Translations under genes and position numbers: made by a program
Notes under the pieces: generated by a model
Told to the model about the DNA's origin: nothing
The model's database searches: none
What the model saw: only the letters and a program-made list of their open reading frames with translations
NCBI RefSeq assembly: GCF_006483455.1
Contig: NZ_PPPU01000022.1
Location: 62,001-126,000 of the forward strand
DNA from: Methylomonas koyamae
GTDB lineage: Bacteria > Pseudomonadota > Gammaproteobacteria > Methylococcales > Methylomonadaceae
Direction: 5' to 3'
DNA length: 64,000 nucleotides
Shown here: positions 17,239-28,152 of the stretch, piece by piece
Layout: each line of letters begins with the position of its first letter
Numbering within the stretch: position 1 is the stretch's first letter

Positions 17239-20200
17239 ATGCCCTTTGTCAGATGGTTTAATAACGCGCCGATCAAAATCAAATTGGTGTCGATGATGAC
17301 TTTGATCGCCATGTTGACGCTGTGCTTGGCGACAACGGCAATCATCATCAACGAGTATTTTGCAAAAAAGAAAGAAACCGAACAGCAGTTGGTGCTGGTG
17401 GCGAATATCATCGCTTCGAATATTTCCGCCGCGCTGGTGTTCGGCGATATGGTTTCGGCCAACACGATGCTGGAGAGTATGCGGACTCGGGACAGCATAT
17501 TGAACGCCGAGCTCTACGACAAACAAGGCGAATTGTTTGCCGACTACCATTCCGCCAAATCCTCTGTCAGTCACTGGGAATCCGTGCAGGCCCTGGCGCT
17601 TTTGAAGCAGGCCGAAACCCCGGATCCCAACCGCAGTTTGCTGGGTAACTTGGGAAGTGCGCTCGCGCATTGGTACGACAGACTGTTTCCGTACGCCGAC
17701 GGCGCTGCCACAGACAAGGACGTATTTCAATACGATGCGGCAAACAACTTGCATTTCGTGCGGCGGATCGAGCTGGACGGCGACACCGTCGGTATATTGC
17801 ATTTGGTCGACGACCAGAGCGGTTTCTATGCGATCCTGAAAACCTTTTATCTGATTCTCGGCATTATCGTGCTGTTCACGATGCTGTGCATCAGCGCGTT
17901 GACCTCCAAAATGCAGCACATATTTTTGGCGCCGCTGCTGAAGTTGATGGAGGCGATGCAGTCGGTCGGCCACGAAAAAAGCTTTTCCCACCGCATCAGC
18001 AAAACCAGTTCCGACGAATTTGGCGATTTGGCCGAGGTCTACAACACCATGCTTGCCGAAATCCAGTTCCGCGACGATCAGCTGGCGATGCACCGGGATT
18101 CGCTCGAGCAACAGGTACTGGAACGTACCCGGCAATTGGCGGAAACGAATAAAGAACTGAACATCAGCATAGCCGACGCCCTGGCCGCGAAGGAGCAGGC
18201 CGAACAAGCCAGCAAAGCCAAGTCGCAGTTTTTGGCGACGATGAGCCACGAGATCAGAACGCCGATGAACGGCGTGTTGGGCATGACCGAACTGCTGATG
18301 GCATCCGGCTTGAACGAGCGGCAAAAACGCTTTGCGGAAACCGCATACCGTTCCGCCAACTCCTTGCTCAGCATCATCAACAACATTCTGGATTTTTCCA
18401 AAATCGAAGCCGGCAAACTGCAATTGATCCTGCAAGAGTTCGACTTGCGGCCGATGTTGGAAGAAACCTTGGAATTGTTGGCCGACCAGGCACATCGCAA
18501 GGGCGTGGAATTGATTTTGAACATGCCCCACGATCTGAATTACATCGTCCAGGGCGATGCCGAGCGCTTGCGTCAGGTGCTGGTCAATCTGCTCAGTAAT
18601 GCGATCAAATTTACCGAACGCGGCGACGTGCAACTCAAAATCAGTCGTATCGACGGCAGCGCAGCCACCGACAAGGTCAGTTTGCTGTTCGAAGTGATCG
18701 ATACCGGCATCGGCGTGCCGCAAGATCGGCAAAACGAGATCTTCGACAGCTTTACCCAATCGGACGGCAGTATCACTCGCCGTTACGGCGGTACCGGTCT
18801 GGGCTTGACCATATCCAAGCAATTGGTGGAGTTGATGGCCGGCGAACTGCATCTGGAAAGCCAAGTCGGTGTCGGCTCGCGGTTTTACTTCAATCTGGAA
18901 TTCGGCTTGGGCATCCAGGTGGCAATCCCGATGGCCGATACGGCCGATTTGCAAGGCGTGGATATTCTGGTGGTCGACGACAACGCGACCAACCGCGATA
19001 TTCTGACCACCCAGTTGGCATTGTGGGGCGCCAATCCCACCAGTGTCGATAGCGGACCGCGAGCCTTGAAAATGCTGCTGGAAGCCGCCGCCGTGCAGCA
19101 GCCGTTTCAACTGGCCTTGTTGGATTGGCATTTGCCGATCATGGACGGTTTATCGCTGGCAAAAGCGATTCAAACCGACCGGCGGATTCCCAAGCCCGCC
19201 ATCATCATGCTCAGTTCGGAGAACGTCAGCTTCCAACCCGAACGCAGCCACGAATACGGCATTAGCTTTTTCCTGAATAAACCGGTGTTTCAGCAACGCT
19301 TGTTGAACTGCCTGCGCGAGACTTTGGCGCGCGACAAGGTCGCCGAGCCGCAGCTGTCGCAATCCGGTAAACCGGTTTCGCCAGCCCGGTTGCGCGGGAG
19401 AATACTGGTCGCCGAAGACAATCTGGTCAACCAGGAAGTGGTGAAAAGCTTTTTGGAGAATATGGGCTGTAGCGCCGACGTAGTCAAAAACGGCGAAGAG
19501 GCGGTAAAGGCTGCGGTTAGCCGGTCTTACGATTTGATTTTGATGGATTGCCACATGCCGGTCATGGACGGCTTTACCGCGACCCGCAACTTGCGCGAGC
19601 AGGAAACTGCGGCGGGTAAGGGCCGGGTGCCGGTTATAGCCTTGACCGCCGACGTGCAGAAAGGTATTCAGGATCAGTGCCACGCGGCCGGGATGGACGG
19701 CTATCTGAGCAAGCCTTTCAGCAAAGACCAGTTGCGCGCCTTGTTGGCGACCTGGTTGCCGGGCAGCGGAGCCGGTGCGGTTACCACGGCGTCGGTGCCG
19801 GCCGCGCTGCCGCAACCGACTGTGCCGGGCCCGATTTATCAAGCCGATACCGCTGAGCTGCGCGAAGTTGTCGATGCGCAAGGCGTCAGTCTGTTCGATA
19901 AAGCGGTCGCGTTATATCTGCAAACGGCGGCGGAGAATGCCGAAAAGCTGCGCGAGGCGGTTGCCGCCAATGATCCGCTGGCAGCCGGCAACATTGCACA
20001 TGCGCTCAAATCGGCCAGCGCCAATCTGGGCGCGCGGGAATTTGCCAAAACCTGTCTGGCTTTGGAGACCGCCGGTCGCCAGGGTTCAATCGATGAAGTT
20101 AAAGCCTTGATCGCCACATTCGAGCAGCAATTGCCGGAGGTTTTGGTCGAGCTGCGCCATTTGGCCGATGCGAGCCCAGCCGGATCGGCGGTGACAGCCA

Positions 20201-22329
20201 AACAGGCTTGCGCTGCGTCTGCCGGCGAGGCGGTGCGCCTGTTACTGGTCGATGACGATCCTAATTTCCGCCTGATCACCGGTGAACAATTGAAGTCGGC
20301 CGGTTTTCAGGTCGAGGAAGCTTGCAGCGGCGAACAGGCGCTGGAAATGTTGCAGAGCGACATTCCGGATCTGGTGATTCTCGACGCGATCATGGGCGGG
20401 CTGGACGGTTTCGAAACCTGCGCCAGGATGACGGCCTTACCCGAAATGATCGATGTACCGGTCATCATGTCGACCGGCCTGGACGATATCGAGTCGATCA
20501 ATCGCGCCTTTAAGGTCGGCGCCGCCGATTTCATTATCAAACCGCTGAATCACGTGGTGCTGATTCATCACATCAAATTTTTGCTGCGTTCCTATCGGGA
20601 CACTGCCGAGTTGCGCAATAGCAAGCAACAATTGTCGGCGGCGCAGCGCATAGCCGGCCTGGGCTATTGGACCTGGGACGCCAAGCTGGATAGATTCGAA
20701 ATATCGCCGTATTTGGCTGAGCTATGCCGGACGAATCCGGAATATTTCGAGGGCGAATTGGCCAAATATCTGGATTTGATCGATGCCGCCGACCGATCCA
20801 AAGTTGAGGAGGTGATCAAGGCCGCAGCGGAGGGCAAACCGGCCCCATACACCGAATACCGGCTGCTGAGCGAAAGCGACGAGCCGATAACGGTGCGCCA
20901 GGATACGGCGCTGATCAACAGCGGGGCGCAAAGTTACGTTACCGGGACGGTTCAGGATATTTCCAAACAGAAGGAATCGGAAAAAATCATCCACCAGTTG
21001 GCTTATTTCGACGAACTCACCGGTTTGGCCAGCCGGGTGCATTACCATTCGCGGATGCAGCAAACTATCAAGGCGGCCTCCCGTGCACAGCAGGAGTTCG
21101 CCTTCCTGTTTTTGGATTTGGATGAGTTTAAATACGTCAACGACAGTTTTGGTCACAACGTCGGCGACCAGTTTCTGAAAGCCATCGCCCAGCGGATCCA
21201 AAGCGTGGTGCGGGAGGAAGATTTTGCTGCGCGCTTGGGCGGCGACGAGTTTTGCATCATCGTCAATACCATCACCGACGAGTTCCAGGCCATGGATATC
21301 GCCGAACGGTGCTTGCAGGAAATCAACCGGCCATTGATCCTGAGCGGCCATCATTTGAAGCCGCGGGTCAGTATCGGCATCGCCATTTACCCGAAAGACG
21401 GCGACAACGAGCACGACTTGATGAAAGCCGCCGATACCGCGATGTATTCGGCCAAAACCGCCGGCAAACAGCGCTACGCCTATTACCGGCCGGAAATGAC
21501 CGGTCTGGCGATCAAACGCTTACAAGACGAGCAAATGCTGCGCGACGCGTTGGATCAAGGCCAGTTCGAGTTGTTTTACCAGCCCCAGGTCGGCATGCTC
21601 GACGGCCGGATGATCGGTATCGAAGCTTTGGCCCGCTGGCGCCATCCGCAGCGGGGCATTATCGGGCCCAGCGAATTTATCCCGCTGGCGGAAACTTTGG
21701 GTCTGATCGGCAAGATCGACGAATGGGCGCTGCGTAGCGCCTGTATGCAGTTATCCGAATGGCGCGAGCAGGGATTGCCGCTGATGACGATGGCAGTCAA
21801 CGTGTCGGCCAGCCATTTCCGCGATCCGCTGTTCATTTCCTCGCTACGGGATATTCTGCAGCAAACCGCCATTCCCGCCGAATACTTGCAATTGGAAGTG
21901 ACCGAAAGCGCGATGCAGGACGCAGCCGATATCGATGTATTCCACAAGGTCAAAGAACTTGGGGTAAAAATCGCCATCGACGATTTCGGTACCGGTTATT
22001 CGTCTTTGGTCTCGTTAAAACAAATGCCGGTGGACTGTTTGAAGATTGACCGTATCTTCGTCCAAGACGTATTGATTAATCCACAAACGCCGATCTTATT
22101 GGGAACCATCATCGGCATGGCGCACGCGATGCATTTTTGCCTGATTGCCGAAGGGGTGGAAACCATCGATCAGGCCATGGTGATGACCGGCCTGGGCTGT
22201 CAGATCGTGCAAGGATTCTTGTTTAGCACGCCGCAACCGGCTATTGCGATGCCCGCCTTGTTCCGGAAAGATTTTCGTTTGGAGTTCGTCGACGCCAAAC
22301 CCAGTCCGTTTATCCCGCCCGACAATTGA
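17239..22329 (+). CDS. Giant hybrid histidine kinase with GGDEF and EAL domains
   Basis: A 1696-residue inner-membrane signalling protein. Membrane segment at about 13-35; periplasmic CHASE8-like region 40-195; second membrane segment near 200-222; HAMP; kinase domain with H337 ([10 protein letters not shown]); HATPase; receiver 1 with D629; receiver 2 with D770; HPt with H921 ([13 protein letters not shown]); receiver 3 with D1049; PAS at about 1130-1250; GGDEF at 1334-1338 (intact GGDEF); EAL at 1462-1464 with [13 protein letters not shown] and EGVE. All phospho-acceptors and both cyclic-di-GMP motifs are intact. The layout suggests a relay H337 to D629/D770 to H921 to D1049 that controls the cyclase/phosphodiesterase part. 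The YfiR-like protein upstream probably binds its periplasmic domain. Confidence 0.95.
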   Translation: MPFVRWFNNAPIKIKLVSMMTLIAMLTLCLATTAIIINEYFAKKKETEQQLVLVANIIASNISAALVFGDMVSANTMLESMRTRDSILNAELYDKQGELFADYHSAKSSVSHWESVQALALLKQAETPDPNRSLLGNLGSALAHWYDRLFPYADGAATDKDVFQYDAANNLHFVRRIELDGDTVGILHLVDDQSGFYAILKTFYLILGIIVLFTMLCISALTSKMQHIFLAPLLKLMEAMQSVGHEKSFSHRISKTSSDEFGDLAEVYNTMLAEIQFRDDQLAMHRDSLEQQVLERTRQLAETNKELNISIADALAAKEQAEQASKAKSQFLATMSHEIRTPMNGVLGMTELLMASGLNERQKRFAETAYRSANSLLSIINNILDFSKIEAGKLQLILQEFDLRPMLEETLELLADQAHRKGVELILNMPHDLNYIVQGDAERLRQVLVNLLSNAIKFTERGDVQLKISRIDGSAATDKVSLLFEVIDTGIGVPQDRQNEIFDSFTQSDGSITRRYGGTGLGLTISKQLVELMAGELHLESQVGVGSRFYFNLEFGLGIQVAIPMADTADLQGVDILVVDDNATNRDILTTQLALWGANPTSVDSGPRALKMLLEAAAVQQPFQLALLDWHLPIMDGLSLAKAIQTDRRIPKPAIIMLSSENVSFQPERSHEYGISFFLNKPVFQQRLLNCLRETLARDKVAEPQLSQSGKPVSPARLRGRILVAEDNLVNQEVVKSFLENMGCSADVVKNGEEAVKAAVSRSYDLILMDCHMPVMDGFTATRNLREQETAAGKGRVPVIALTADVQKGIQDQCHAAGMDGYLSKPFSKDQLRALLATWLPGSGAGAVTTASVPAALPQPTVPGPIYQADTAELREVVDAQGVSLFDKAVALYLQTAAENAEKLREAVAANDPLAAGNIAHALKSASANLGAREFAKTCLALETAGRQGSIDEVKALIATFEQQLPEVLVELRHLADASPAGSAVTAKQACAASAGEAVRLLLVDDDPNFRLITGEQLKSAGFQVEEACSGEQALEMLQSDIPDLVILDAIMGGLDGFETCARMTALPEMIDVPVIMSTGLDDIESINRAFKVGAADFIIKPLNHVVLIHHIKFLLRSYRDTAELRNSKQQLSAAQRIAGLGYWTWDAKLDRFEISPYLAELCRTNPEYFEGELAKYLDLIDAADRSKVEEVIKAAAEGKPAPYTEYRLLSESDEPITVRQDTALINSGAQSYVTGTVQDISKQKESEKIIHQLAYFDELTGLASRVHYHSRMQQTIKAASRAQQEFAFLFLDLDEFKYVNDSFGHNVGDQFLKAIAQRIQSVVREEDFAARLGGDEFCIIVNTITDEFQAMDIAERCLQEINRPLILSGHHLKPRVSIGIAIYPKDGDNEHDLMKAADTAMYSAKTAGKQRYAYYRPEMTGLAIKRLQDEQMLRDALDQGQFELFYQPQVGMLDGRMIGIEALARWRHPQRGIIGPSEFIPLAETLGLIGKIDEWALRSACMQLSEWREQGLPLMTMAVNVSASHFRDPLFISSLRDILQQTAIPAEYLQLEVTESAMQDAADIDVFHKVKELGVKIAIDDFGTGYSSLVSLKQMPVDCLKIDRIFVQDVLINPQTPILLGTIIGMAHAMHFCLIAEGVETIDQAMVMTGLGCQIVQGFLFSTPQPAIAMPALFRKDFRLEFVDAKPSPFIPPDN

Positions 22330-22331
22330 AT

Positions 22332-23192
22332 ATGCAGCGACTCGATTTACCTGATGCACTTGCCGACATTAAGCAACTGCCGGCCCTGCCGCACGATGTC
22401 CATCACCTGATTCAAGCCTTGTCTGACGACGGTCTGGACTACTCCGGCTTGGCGAAAGTGTTGCAGAATCACCCGACGATTTGTTCCCGCCTGATCGCCT
22501 TGGCCAATTCGGCCTGGCTGAACAACAACGGCGAAGCGGTCACCTCGATAGAGCGAACCTGTTTCAAATTGGGTTTGAACATCGTACGTGGTGTCAGTAT
22601 CGGTTTGGCGGTAATGAAGCCATTCAACGTCAATCAGTGCCGCAGTTTCGATATCCGGCGTTACTGGGTCAGCAGTATGCTGGCGGCGCAAGCGGCGACC
22701 GATCTGGCTTGGGCGTTACCGGACGCGGCAGTCGACGAATCGTTTGTGCAAACCGTGCACACCGCCGGCATCTTGCATAACCTGGGTTTGTTATGTCTGG
22801 CCGATACCATGGCGGAACAGACCCAAGAAGCCTTACGCTTGAAGCGAGCCAATCCGCAATTGCATTTAAACCAGGCCTTGCGCCAGACCGTTGGCACCGA
22901 TTACTGCGAAATCGGCGCCCATCTGGCGCGCTATTGGGGAATCCCGGAAGCCTTGTGTACGATCATCGAACATCACCGTCATCCCGGTTACCGCGGCGAC
23001 TATTGGCAGCAAACCTTGGTAGTCGGAGCTGCCACGCGTTTGGTCAGCGCCTTGTTCAAGGATGCAGAAATGCCGAAGTTGGAGATGCTGGAGATATTGG
23101 CTATCGCGGAAAACACGGAACAACGCTGCTTTGCCCAACTGCAAACCGAGTTTGTCAAGACCAAAGAGCTGGCCAAGGTGTTGTTCGGTTAA
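22332..23192 (+). CDS. HDOD domain signalling protein
   Basis: A 286-residue protein made of one HDOD domain, a non-catalytic relative of HD phosphohydrolases found in signalling and cyclic-di-GMP circuits. Seen are LPALPHDVHHLIQALSDD at the start, CSRLIALANSAWLN, GLNIVRGVSIGLAVM, HTAGILHNLGLL and IIEHHRHP. It starts three bases after the hybrid kinase stop at 22329 and is certainly in the same transcript. HDOD proteins act as adaptors, so it may carry output from the kinase/GGDEF/EAL protein. Confidence 0.9.
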   Translation: MQRLDLPDALADIKQLPALPHDVHHLIQALSDDGLDYSGLAKVLQNHPTICSRLIALANSAWLNNNGEAVTSIERTCFKLGLNIVRGVSIGLAVMKPFNVNQCRSFDIRRYWVSSMLAAQAATDLAWALPDAAVDESFVQTVHTAGILHNLGLLCLADTMAEQTQEALRLKRANPQLHLNQALRQTVGTDYCEIGAHLARYWGIPEALCTIIEHHRHPGYRGDYWQQTLVVGAATRLVSALFKDAEMPKLEMLEILAIAENTEQRCFAQLQTEFVKTKELAKVLFG

Positions 23193-23226
23193 AGGCGGCG
23201 CGGCTGCGTCCAAGCCAACGCCCGGC

Positions 23227-24657
23227 TCAAAAGAAAAACGGCCGCGGATAAGCCGGAAACGGGTTGCCTTTGCGGTCGAAAATCTCCGCGCTGCACCATG
23301 GCTTGCCTTTGCCGATGTCCACCGACACCGCCATAAACGCTTCGTCGCCGATAAAGCCTTCGCCTTCGTAACGGTATTCGATGCGGTCGCGACTGCGGCG
23401 GTTGCCGTCGGTCCATTGCATGAACTCCAAGGTGCGGCCGCCGTAAAAATCGCTGGCGCTTTCGTGCGGGTAGGGCCAGTAAAACGGCGACGATACCAGC
23501 GAGGTCGTTAAAAACGCAGGGTCCTGGTAACAGCGCATCCGGGCGAAGCTGGAGTTATGCACGTCGCCGGACAGGAACACCACGTCGTTGATGCCTTCTA
23601 CGCGGATGAATTCCAGAATCATGCTGCGCTCGTCGTTAAAGCCGGCCCATTTATCGTCGCCGCCCTTGTTGGGTTTCGGGTCCGGAAAAAACGGCACGCT
23701 GGAAACGACGAATTTGACCGGCGCGTTGCGGTTCTGGTACAGCCAGTCGAAAAAGGCATTCAGTTGCTCGCGGCCGAGCAGGGTTTTACCGCCCACCGCA
23801 TTGGCATCGTTGATGCGCAAGGTGCGGGTGTCCATTACGAAGAACGCAAACGGCCCTTTCGCGAAGCTGTACCAGAACTGGCCGTTCGGTGTATCCGGAT
23901 TATGCAGGTGCTGGTAGGAGGCGTAAGCCCGCATCCGCATCGCATAAAACCCGCTATCGGCCTCGCTGCGCATCTGGTCCTTGGACCAGTCGTTGCGAAT
24001 CTCGTGGTCGTCCAGAATCATGTAAGTCGGCACGCTACGCATCAAATTGGCAATATGCGGCAATTGAAACGACTTGCGGTAAATCTCGCACAAGGCGTCG
24101 AAGTTTTTGTATTCGTACAGCTTGTTCAACGGATCAGCATAGACTTGGTCGCCCACCGCCAGAAAGAAATCCAGCGGCCGCCGCTGATGCAGGTTGGCGA
24201 TCGAACGAAAAGTCTTGTCGCCTTTCTCGGCATCGTTTTGAAACAGATTGTCCCAATACAGATAACGACAGGAGCCGAACACGAACTCCAGCCGGGTGTC
24301 GTTACTGCCGCGATCGGTCTTGAAAGTTGCTACCGCTCTCTTCGCGCCGGTGACGACCGGGCCGGGAACCGGCGTCCCGGTCGGCGGCGCATCGGCATCG
24401 CGCTTGTATACCATGCCGCATTCCACCCGGTAAGTTGTATTGGGCCTGAGCTGGTTGAATTGGGCGACGCCGGTGAAATCGTAATAATCCTTCAAGAAAC
24501 AAAACTGCGACGCGACCAGTTTGTTGCCGTCGTATAAATCGAACGCGCCGTAACAAAACTCCCGGCTGTTATGGTTGGGTCCTTTCGCGCCGCGTATCCA
24601 GATCTTGGCGGAGGTGTCGGTGGTATGGCCGATGATGGGGCCTAGGGTGATGGTCAT
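23227..24657 (-). CDS. PhoD-like alkaline phosphatase family protein
   Basis: A 476-residue metallophosphoesterase of the PhoD-like group. An N-terminal fibronectin-like region (about 1-110, with TTYRVECGMVY) precedes the catalytic domain: FGSCRY, AVGDQVYAD, ILDDHEIRNDW, FVMDTRTLR, and FLSGDVHNSSF. These supply metal ligands of the family. No signal peptide is visible, so a cytoplasmic or non-classical location is likely, unlike the Tat-exported Bacillus PhoD. AAGG lies seven bases before the ATG. Two AT-rich lipoprotein genes follow in the same orientation upstream; the functional link is unclear. Confidence 0.87.
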   Translation of the reverse strand: MTITLGPIIGHTTDTSAKIWIRGAKGPNHNSREFCYGAFDLYDGNKLVASQFCFLKDYYDFTGVAQFNQLRPNTTYRVECGMVYKRDADAPPTGTPVPGPVVTGAKRAVATFKTDRGSNDTRLEFVFGSCRYLYWDNLFQNDAEKGDKTFRSIANLHQRRPLDFFLAVGDQVYADPLNKLYEYKNFDALCEIYRKSFQLPHIANLMRSVPTYMILDDHEIRNDWSKDQMRSEADSGFYAMRMRAYASYQHLHNPDTPNGQFWYSFAKGPFAFFVMDTRTLRINDANAVGGKTLLGREQLNAFFDWLYQNRNAPVKFVVSSVPFFPDPKPNKGGDDKWAGFNDERSMILEFIRVEGINDVVFLSGDVHNSSFARMRCYQDPAFLTTSLVSSPFYWPYPHESASDFYGGRTLEFMQWTDGNRRSRDRIEYRYEGEGFIGDEAFMAVSVDIGKGKPWCSAEIFDRKGNPFPAYPRPFFF

Positions 24658-24787
24658 GGTGGCACCTTGCTATTTTTTGGTGTAAGGGCGTATTTGCCAC
24701 TATCAGGTAGACATCCAAGATTTGAATTACGCTGATGGTTTTCATGAAAAATAACTTAATCAAGGAGTTATTTTATGAAGCTCAAAG

Positions 24788-26494
24788 TCATTGGTTGGGA
24801 AAAACACAATCAGGTTTTTCACTATTTGGGTTCCAGCATTCGTCATCCCAAAATTTAAAGCGGCTTGCCATGTCGCTGTGTGTTTGTGGGTTGGCATGTT
24901 CTACATCTGATCCAGCACTATATACTTTCAAAGAAATCTGATCACGAAGAGAATAATGAGTGTTATGCAAGCTAGGCAGCAAATTATCATAGCGACCGAC
25001 AGTTCGTTGTTTAGGCGACAACGGCTTATCTAAAAAGTTATCGATCCAGACCAATAACGAACCACGAGCGGGAATATCAAACGCCATTTTCTCACTTTCC
25101 TCAGCTCGAGGATGTAACTGGAAATGATAGATATGGCGGTTATGATCCCTGGATAGCCACGGAAAAATTTTCGTTTCATAATCGTGTACAGTTGCTGCGC
25201 CAGCAACATAAACCAGTTTTGAAATAGGAAGGTCTTCACCAAAGTTGCGAATCAATTCGTTTGCCACAATCGTTCCCATGCTATGGCCAACTAAAACTAT
25301 TTCTCTTTCCTTATCGTTTTCTTCGCGTAGTTTGTCAGCAAGCTTTTTTAAAAATAGACTAAGACCGCCATGCTTCGGGATGTCGAGTAATTTTTGTTTC
25401 GATGCGGCAGTGTTTGTAAGCTCCGATTTAGTTAGTTCCTCCTCGCTGTTAAAAAGCATGTCTATATGTCTCAGCATTAAATCCCAGGACATTCCTCCAA
25501 ATGTATCGATGATTGGGGTTGTCAATATTTTTCCAGGGAAGGAAATTATATATCTACCGAAGTTAGTGACTAGTTCGGCTGCTTGGCGTTCATCTTCACC
25601 TATATATATGTCGAATGATTTTGAGTTTTCTTCTTTCTTAATGATTTTGTTTCTGGTATTGTTTCCAATTGTTTTCTTGAATTTAAGTCTTAATAAATCA
25701 GGTGCTTCAGAGAATGATAGATTGCTCAGGCAATCTTCTTGATCCCAGAGTTGATTGTCTTTGTTTCTGTAAGGATATTGGTATTTTTTACACAAAGTCT
25801 CTTTCGCAATTGTTGCGGGATAATCTTGCGGGTCTTTTAGAGCAGGAGCGGTTTGAGCGTCGTTGTATATCAAGCTTCCAATTACATTTGGCCATCGTAG
25901 AGCACTTTTTGTCAAGTCGGATGCAAAAATAAAAGGAGCGGTAACGTAACCCCAAATGCCTGCACTCTTTCCTTGACGGATGGAGAATAGTCCGTCGGAA
26001 TAGCTGTTGATGAGAGATGATCGCCAATTTACAAAAATAGGATAATATTTGTTATCTTCAAGAATCATTTTGTTTCTGGATTTGCAAGCAACCTTATCGT
26101 TTTTTGAATCATCGCATATTTCTCCGTTTCTCGGGTCTTCTTCAAGTCTAGCCAAACTGTCCATTTGGGTGTTTAATCCACCATGAATAAAAATCAGGAT
26201 TTTTTTTCTAGATTCTTGCTTAAAAATGTTATCGATTATTATGTCAGTATAGGCGTCAAACTGTTCATAACTTAGATTTCGGTATTTCCCCAAATCAGCA
26301 TGCCAGCTCTCCGGCGAATTTGCCAGCGAATCGGTATTTATTAATGGGATATTTCCATTCGGATTCAGAGGTTTTCCATCTTCGTCGAACATCAAGACGT
26401 GCTCGTTTGGCACTTTGAGCTTTTTTGGAGCTAAGCTACACCCTCCTAGGTTTATTGCCAATATTAATGTCAGAATAAGGCTTTTATTTGTCAT
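24788..26494 (-). CDS. Lipoprotein with alpha/beta-hydrolase motif, AT-rich
   Basis: About 568 residues from the chosen start. A lipoprotein signal (MTNKSLILTLILAINLGGC) has its lipid-modified cysteine at residue 19. Early in the mature protein is KILIFIHGGLNTQ, matching an alpha/beta-hydrolase strand and oxyanion loop, and near residue 405 is VLVGHSMGTIVANEL, the GxSxG nucleophile elbow. It is therefore probably a membrane-anchored esterase or lipase-like protein. The start could be 15 bases further upstream (26509); neither has a good ribosome-binding site. Base composition is far more AT-rich than the neighbours at 23 and 28 kb, suggesting acquisition by transfer. Confidence 0.8.
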   Translation of the reverse strand: MTNKSLILTLILAINLGGCSLAPKKLKVPNEHVLMFDEDGKPLNPNGNIPLINTDSLANSPESWHADLGKYRNLSYEQFDAYTDIIIDNIFKQESRKKILIFIHGGLNTQMDSLARLEEDPRNGEICDDSKNDKVACKSRNKMILEDNKYYPIFVNWRSSLINSYSDGLFSIRQGKSAGIWGYVTAPFIFASDLTKSALRWPNVIGSLIYNDAQTAPALKDPQDYPATIAKETLCKKYQYPYRNKDNQLWDQEDCLSNLSFSEAPDLLRLKFKKTIGNNTRNKIIKKEENSKSFDIYIGEDERQAAELVTNFGRYIISFPGKILTTPIIDTFGGMSWDLMLRHIDMLFNSEEELTKSELTNTAASKQKLLDIPKHGGLSLFLKKLADKLREENDKEREIVLVGHSMGTIVANELIRNFGEDLPISKLVYVAGAATVHDYETKIFPWLSRDHNRHIYHFQLHPRAEESEKMAFDIPARGSLLVWIDNFLDKPLSPKQRTVGRYDNLLPSLHNTHYSLRDQISLKVYSAGSDVEHANPQTHSDMASRFKFWDDECWNPNSEKPDCVFPNQ

Positions 26495-26608
26495 TTTTTC
26501 AATAGCCATTTGAATATAAACTTTAAGGGTTGCATATTCTGTATTTAACCAGCCGTAAACGTTATTTTTGATATTTGAATTTATTGATAGATATTATTTT
26601 CATATAAT

Positions 26609-27967
26609 CTACTTGCTGCTTTTGGTTGTTTCTGTTGTTGTTTTTGTGGTTGAGCCGTTTTTTTGTTTTAACTTCTCAATGGTTTTGGTCTCAACAATTT
26701 TTGTTTTTTCAACAATATTCATTGCCTGATCAGAAGCGGGTATTTTCACTTTTTCAACTACGGGTTGAGAGCTATCTCTGGGTAAAGAAATAGGGACGAT
26801 AATCTTCATCGAGTTTTCTGAATCAGAGTTATCAAGGATATAGTTGTTAGAGCAATTTCTCTCTGGTTTGCCATATTCTTTATAACAAGCGGTCGTCTCT
26901 AGGTATAGCTTGTCTTTAATTGGGGTTTCAATATACGCCGACACGTGATAAGGCACTGACTCCAAGCGTTGTGTGTTTGTATAAGGATTCATAAAGATTG
27001 GGATATAAAATGTGCGCTCTTCTACGTGTTGTCGAGGTGAAATTATGAAATGGAAGTCGGCATCGCGCTTGCATTTACTCCATAGAAGAATTTCTGAATC
27101 TTTAGCACATGTATCATTTTCGCTTTTTGTTTCAATTATCCCTCTTAGAATTGGGTGTTTACGCTGCTCAACATCTGCTTGACGTAATCGTTCCGCATAA
27201 TCAAGATTAGCTGCGATTTCCGTCCATGTTCCGGTAAGTCCAAATTGGGATTGGTTCATTGAGGCGTAATAACTATCTGCTATATCGCCTTCGTGCTCTG
27301 GTTCGAGACGGACTACTTGAGAATTATCCAAAGGCTGAATACATTTCTCATCTTTACATAGTCTAAATTTAATATCTGCATGATAATCTTTTGTATAATT
27401 CCTAAAGCCGTTGTATAAATCAGCCCAGCGCCATATATATTCCCAATAATTTTGGCGTTCAGGTTCAATCCAAAGAGTAAAGCCAATCTTATATAATTGT
27501 TTTTGATTGTCTTTGTATAGAAAGCTTAAGTCTTTCATGCGTTGTTTGTGAGCAGCGAAAGCTTCTAACGTGCTGATTTTATCCATTAGAAGGCCGTTCG
27601 GTTTGTCATTACTAGTGATTATCGAAACTTCATTTGCTTTCGGCAAAATCTCCTCATTATTCCCTGATGTGCTTATCGGCGACGTTGCATTTGGTGAGGC
27701 GGATACAGAGCCTTTAACGGCCTGAGCGTATTCAATTTTTGACACACGATTCGTCTTTAACGGGTCCAAATCTTCTATATCGGTGTCTTTTGTCTTGACA
27801 CTCATCCGTGTCTGCATATAACTGGCATATTCATCCAGACTTTTCTTGGAGAGTTCCGCTGGTAATATTGTTGGCGTACCCAAACCGAATGTTCCAGTGC
27901 TAGGAGTACACCCTGTTAATCCTTGAAATAAAGTCAAACTAATTGTCCAAGTGATTAGGCGGTTCAT
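26609..27967 (-). CDS. Putative lipoprotein of unknown function, AT-rich
   Basis: A 452-residue protein with a lipoprotein signal (hydrophobic stretch, LTGC lipobox, Cys at residue 20). No domain is recognised. The mature part has low-complexity Ser/Asn/Thr regions near 75-125, a central soluble region with a probable beta-rich part, and a Lys/Thr-rich tail (TTKTTTETTKSSK). A GGGAG ribosome-binding site is eight bases before the ATG. It is 100 bases upstream of, and in the same orientation as, the hydrolase lipoprotein gene, and shares its AT-rich composition. The pair may be one acquired unit. Confidence 0.72.
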   Translation of the reverse strand: MNRLITWTISLTLFQGLTGCTPSTGTFGLGTPTILPAELSKKSLDEYASYMQTRMSVKTKDTDIEDLDPLKTNRVSKIEYAQAVKGSVSASPNATSPISTSGNNEEILPKANEVSIITSNDKPNGLLMDKISTLEAFAAHKQRMKDLSFLYKDNQKQLYKIGFTLWIEPERQNYWEYIWRWADLYNGFRNYTKDYHADIKFRLCKDEKCIQPLDNSQVVRLEPEHEGDIADSYYASMNQSQFGLTGTWTEIAANLDYAERLRQADVEQRKHPILRGIIETKSENDTCAKDSEILLWSKCKRDADFHFIISPRQHVEERTFYIPIFMNPYTNTQRLESVPYHVSAYIETPIKDKLYLETTACYKEYGKPERNCSNNYILDNSDSENSMKIIVPISLPRDSSQPVVEKVKIPASDQAMNIVEKTKIVETKTIEKLKQKNGSTTKTTTETTKSSK

Positions 27968-28152
27968 TGATACTCTCCCAGTTTATATTTTGAAGTGGCA
28001 GTGAGTAGGATTTAATATTTCGGTTTTTAACAATTCTCAACCAAAGAAATTACTTAATCCAATCGTTTTTCGTGCCAGTACAAACGTACTGGGTAGAATC
28101 CTTACCTTCTGGAGTTACAATCGCTTAATCGGGTACGCCAAGAGGGTGATGG

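Noticed and set aside
17038..19131. A 697-codon open frame on the minus strand inside the hybrid kinase gene
   Set aside because: It is a shadow of the plus-strand gene, which has full family domains; the antisense product is rich in His/Gln/Arg and matches nothing.
24735..24941. A 68-codon plus-strand frame at the end of the AT-rich region
   Set aside because: It lies mostly over the 3' end of the lipoprotein gene on the other strand and has no supporting feature.
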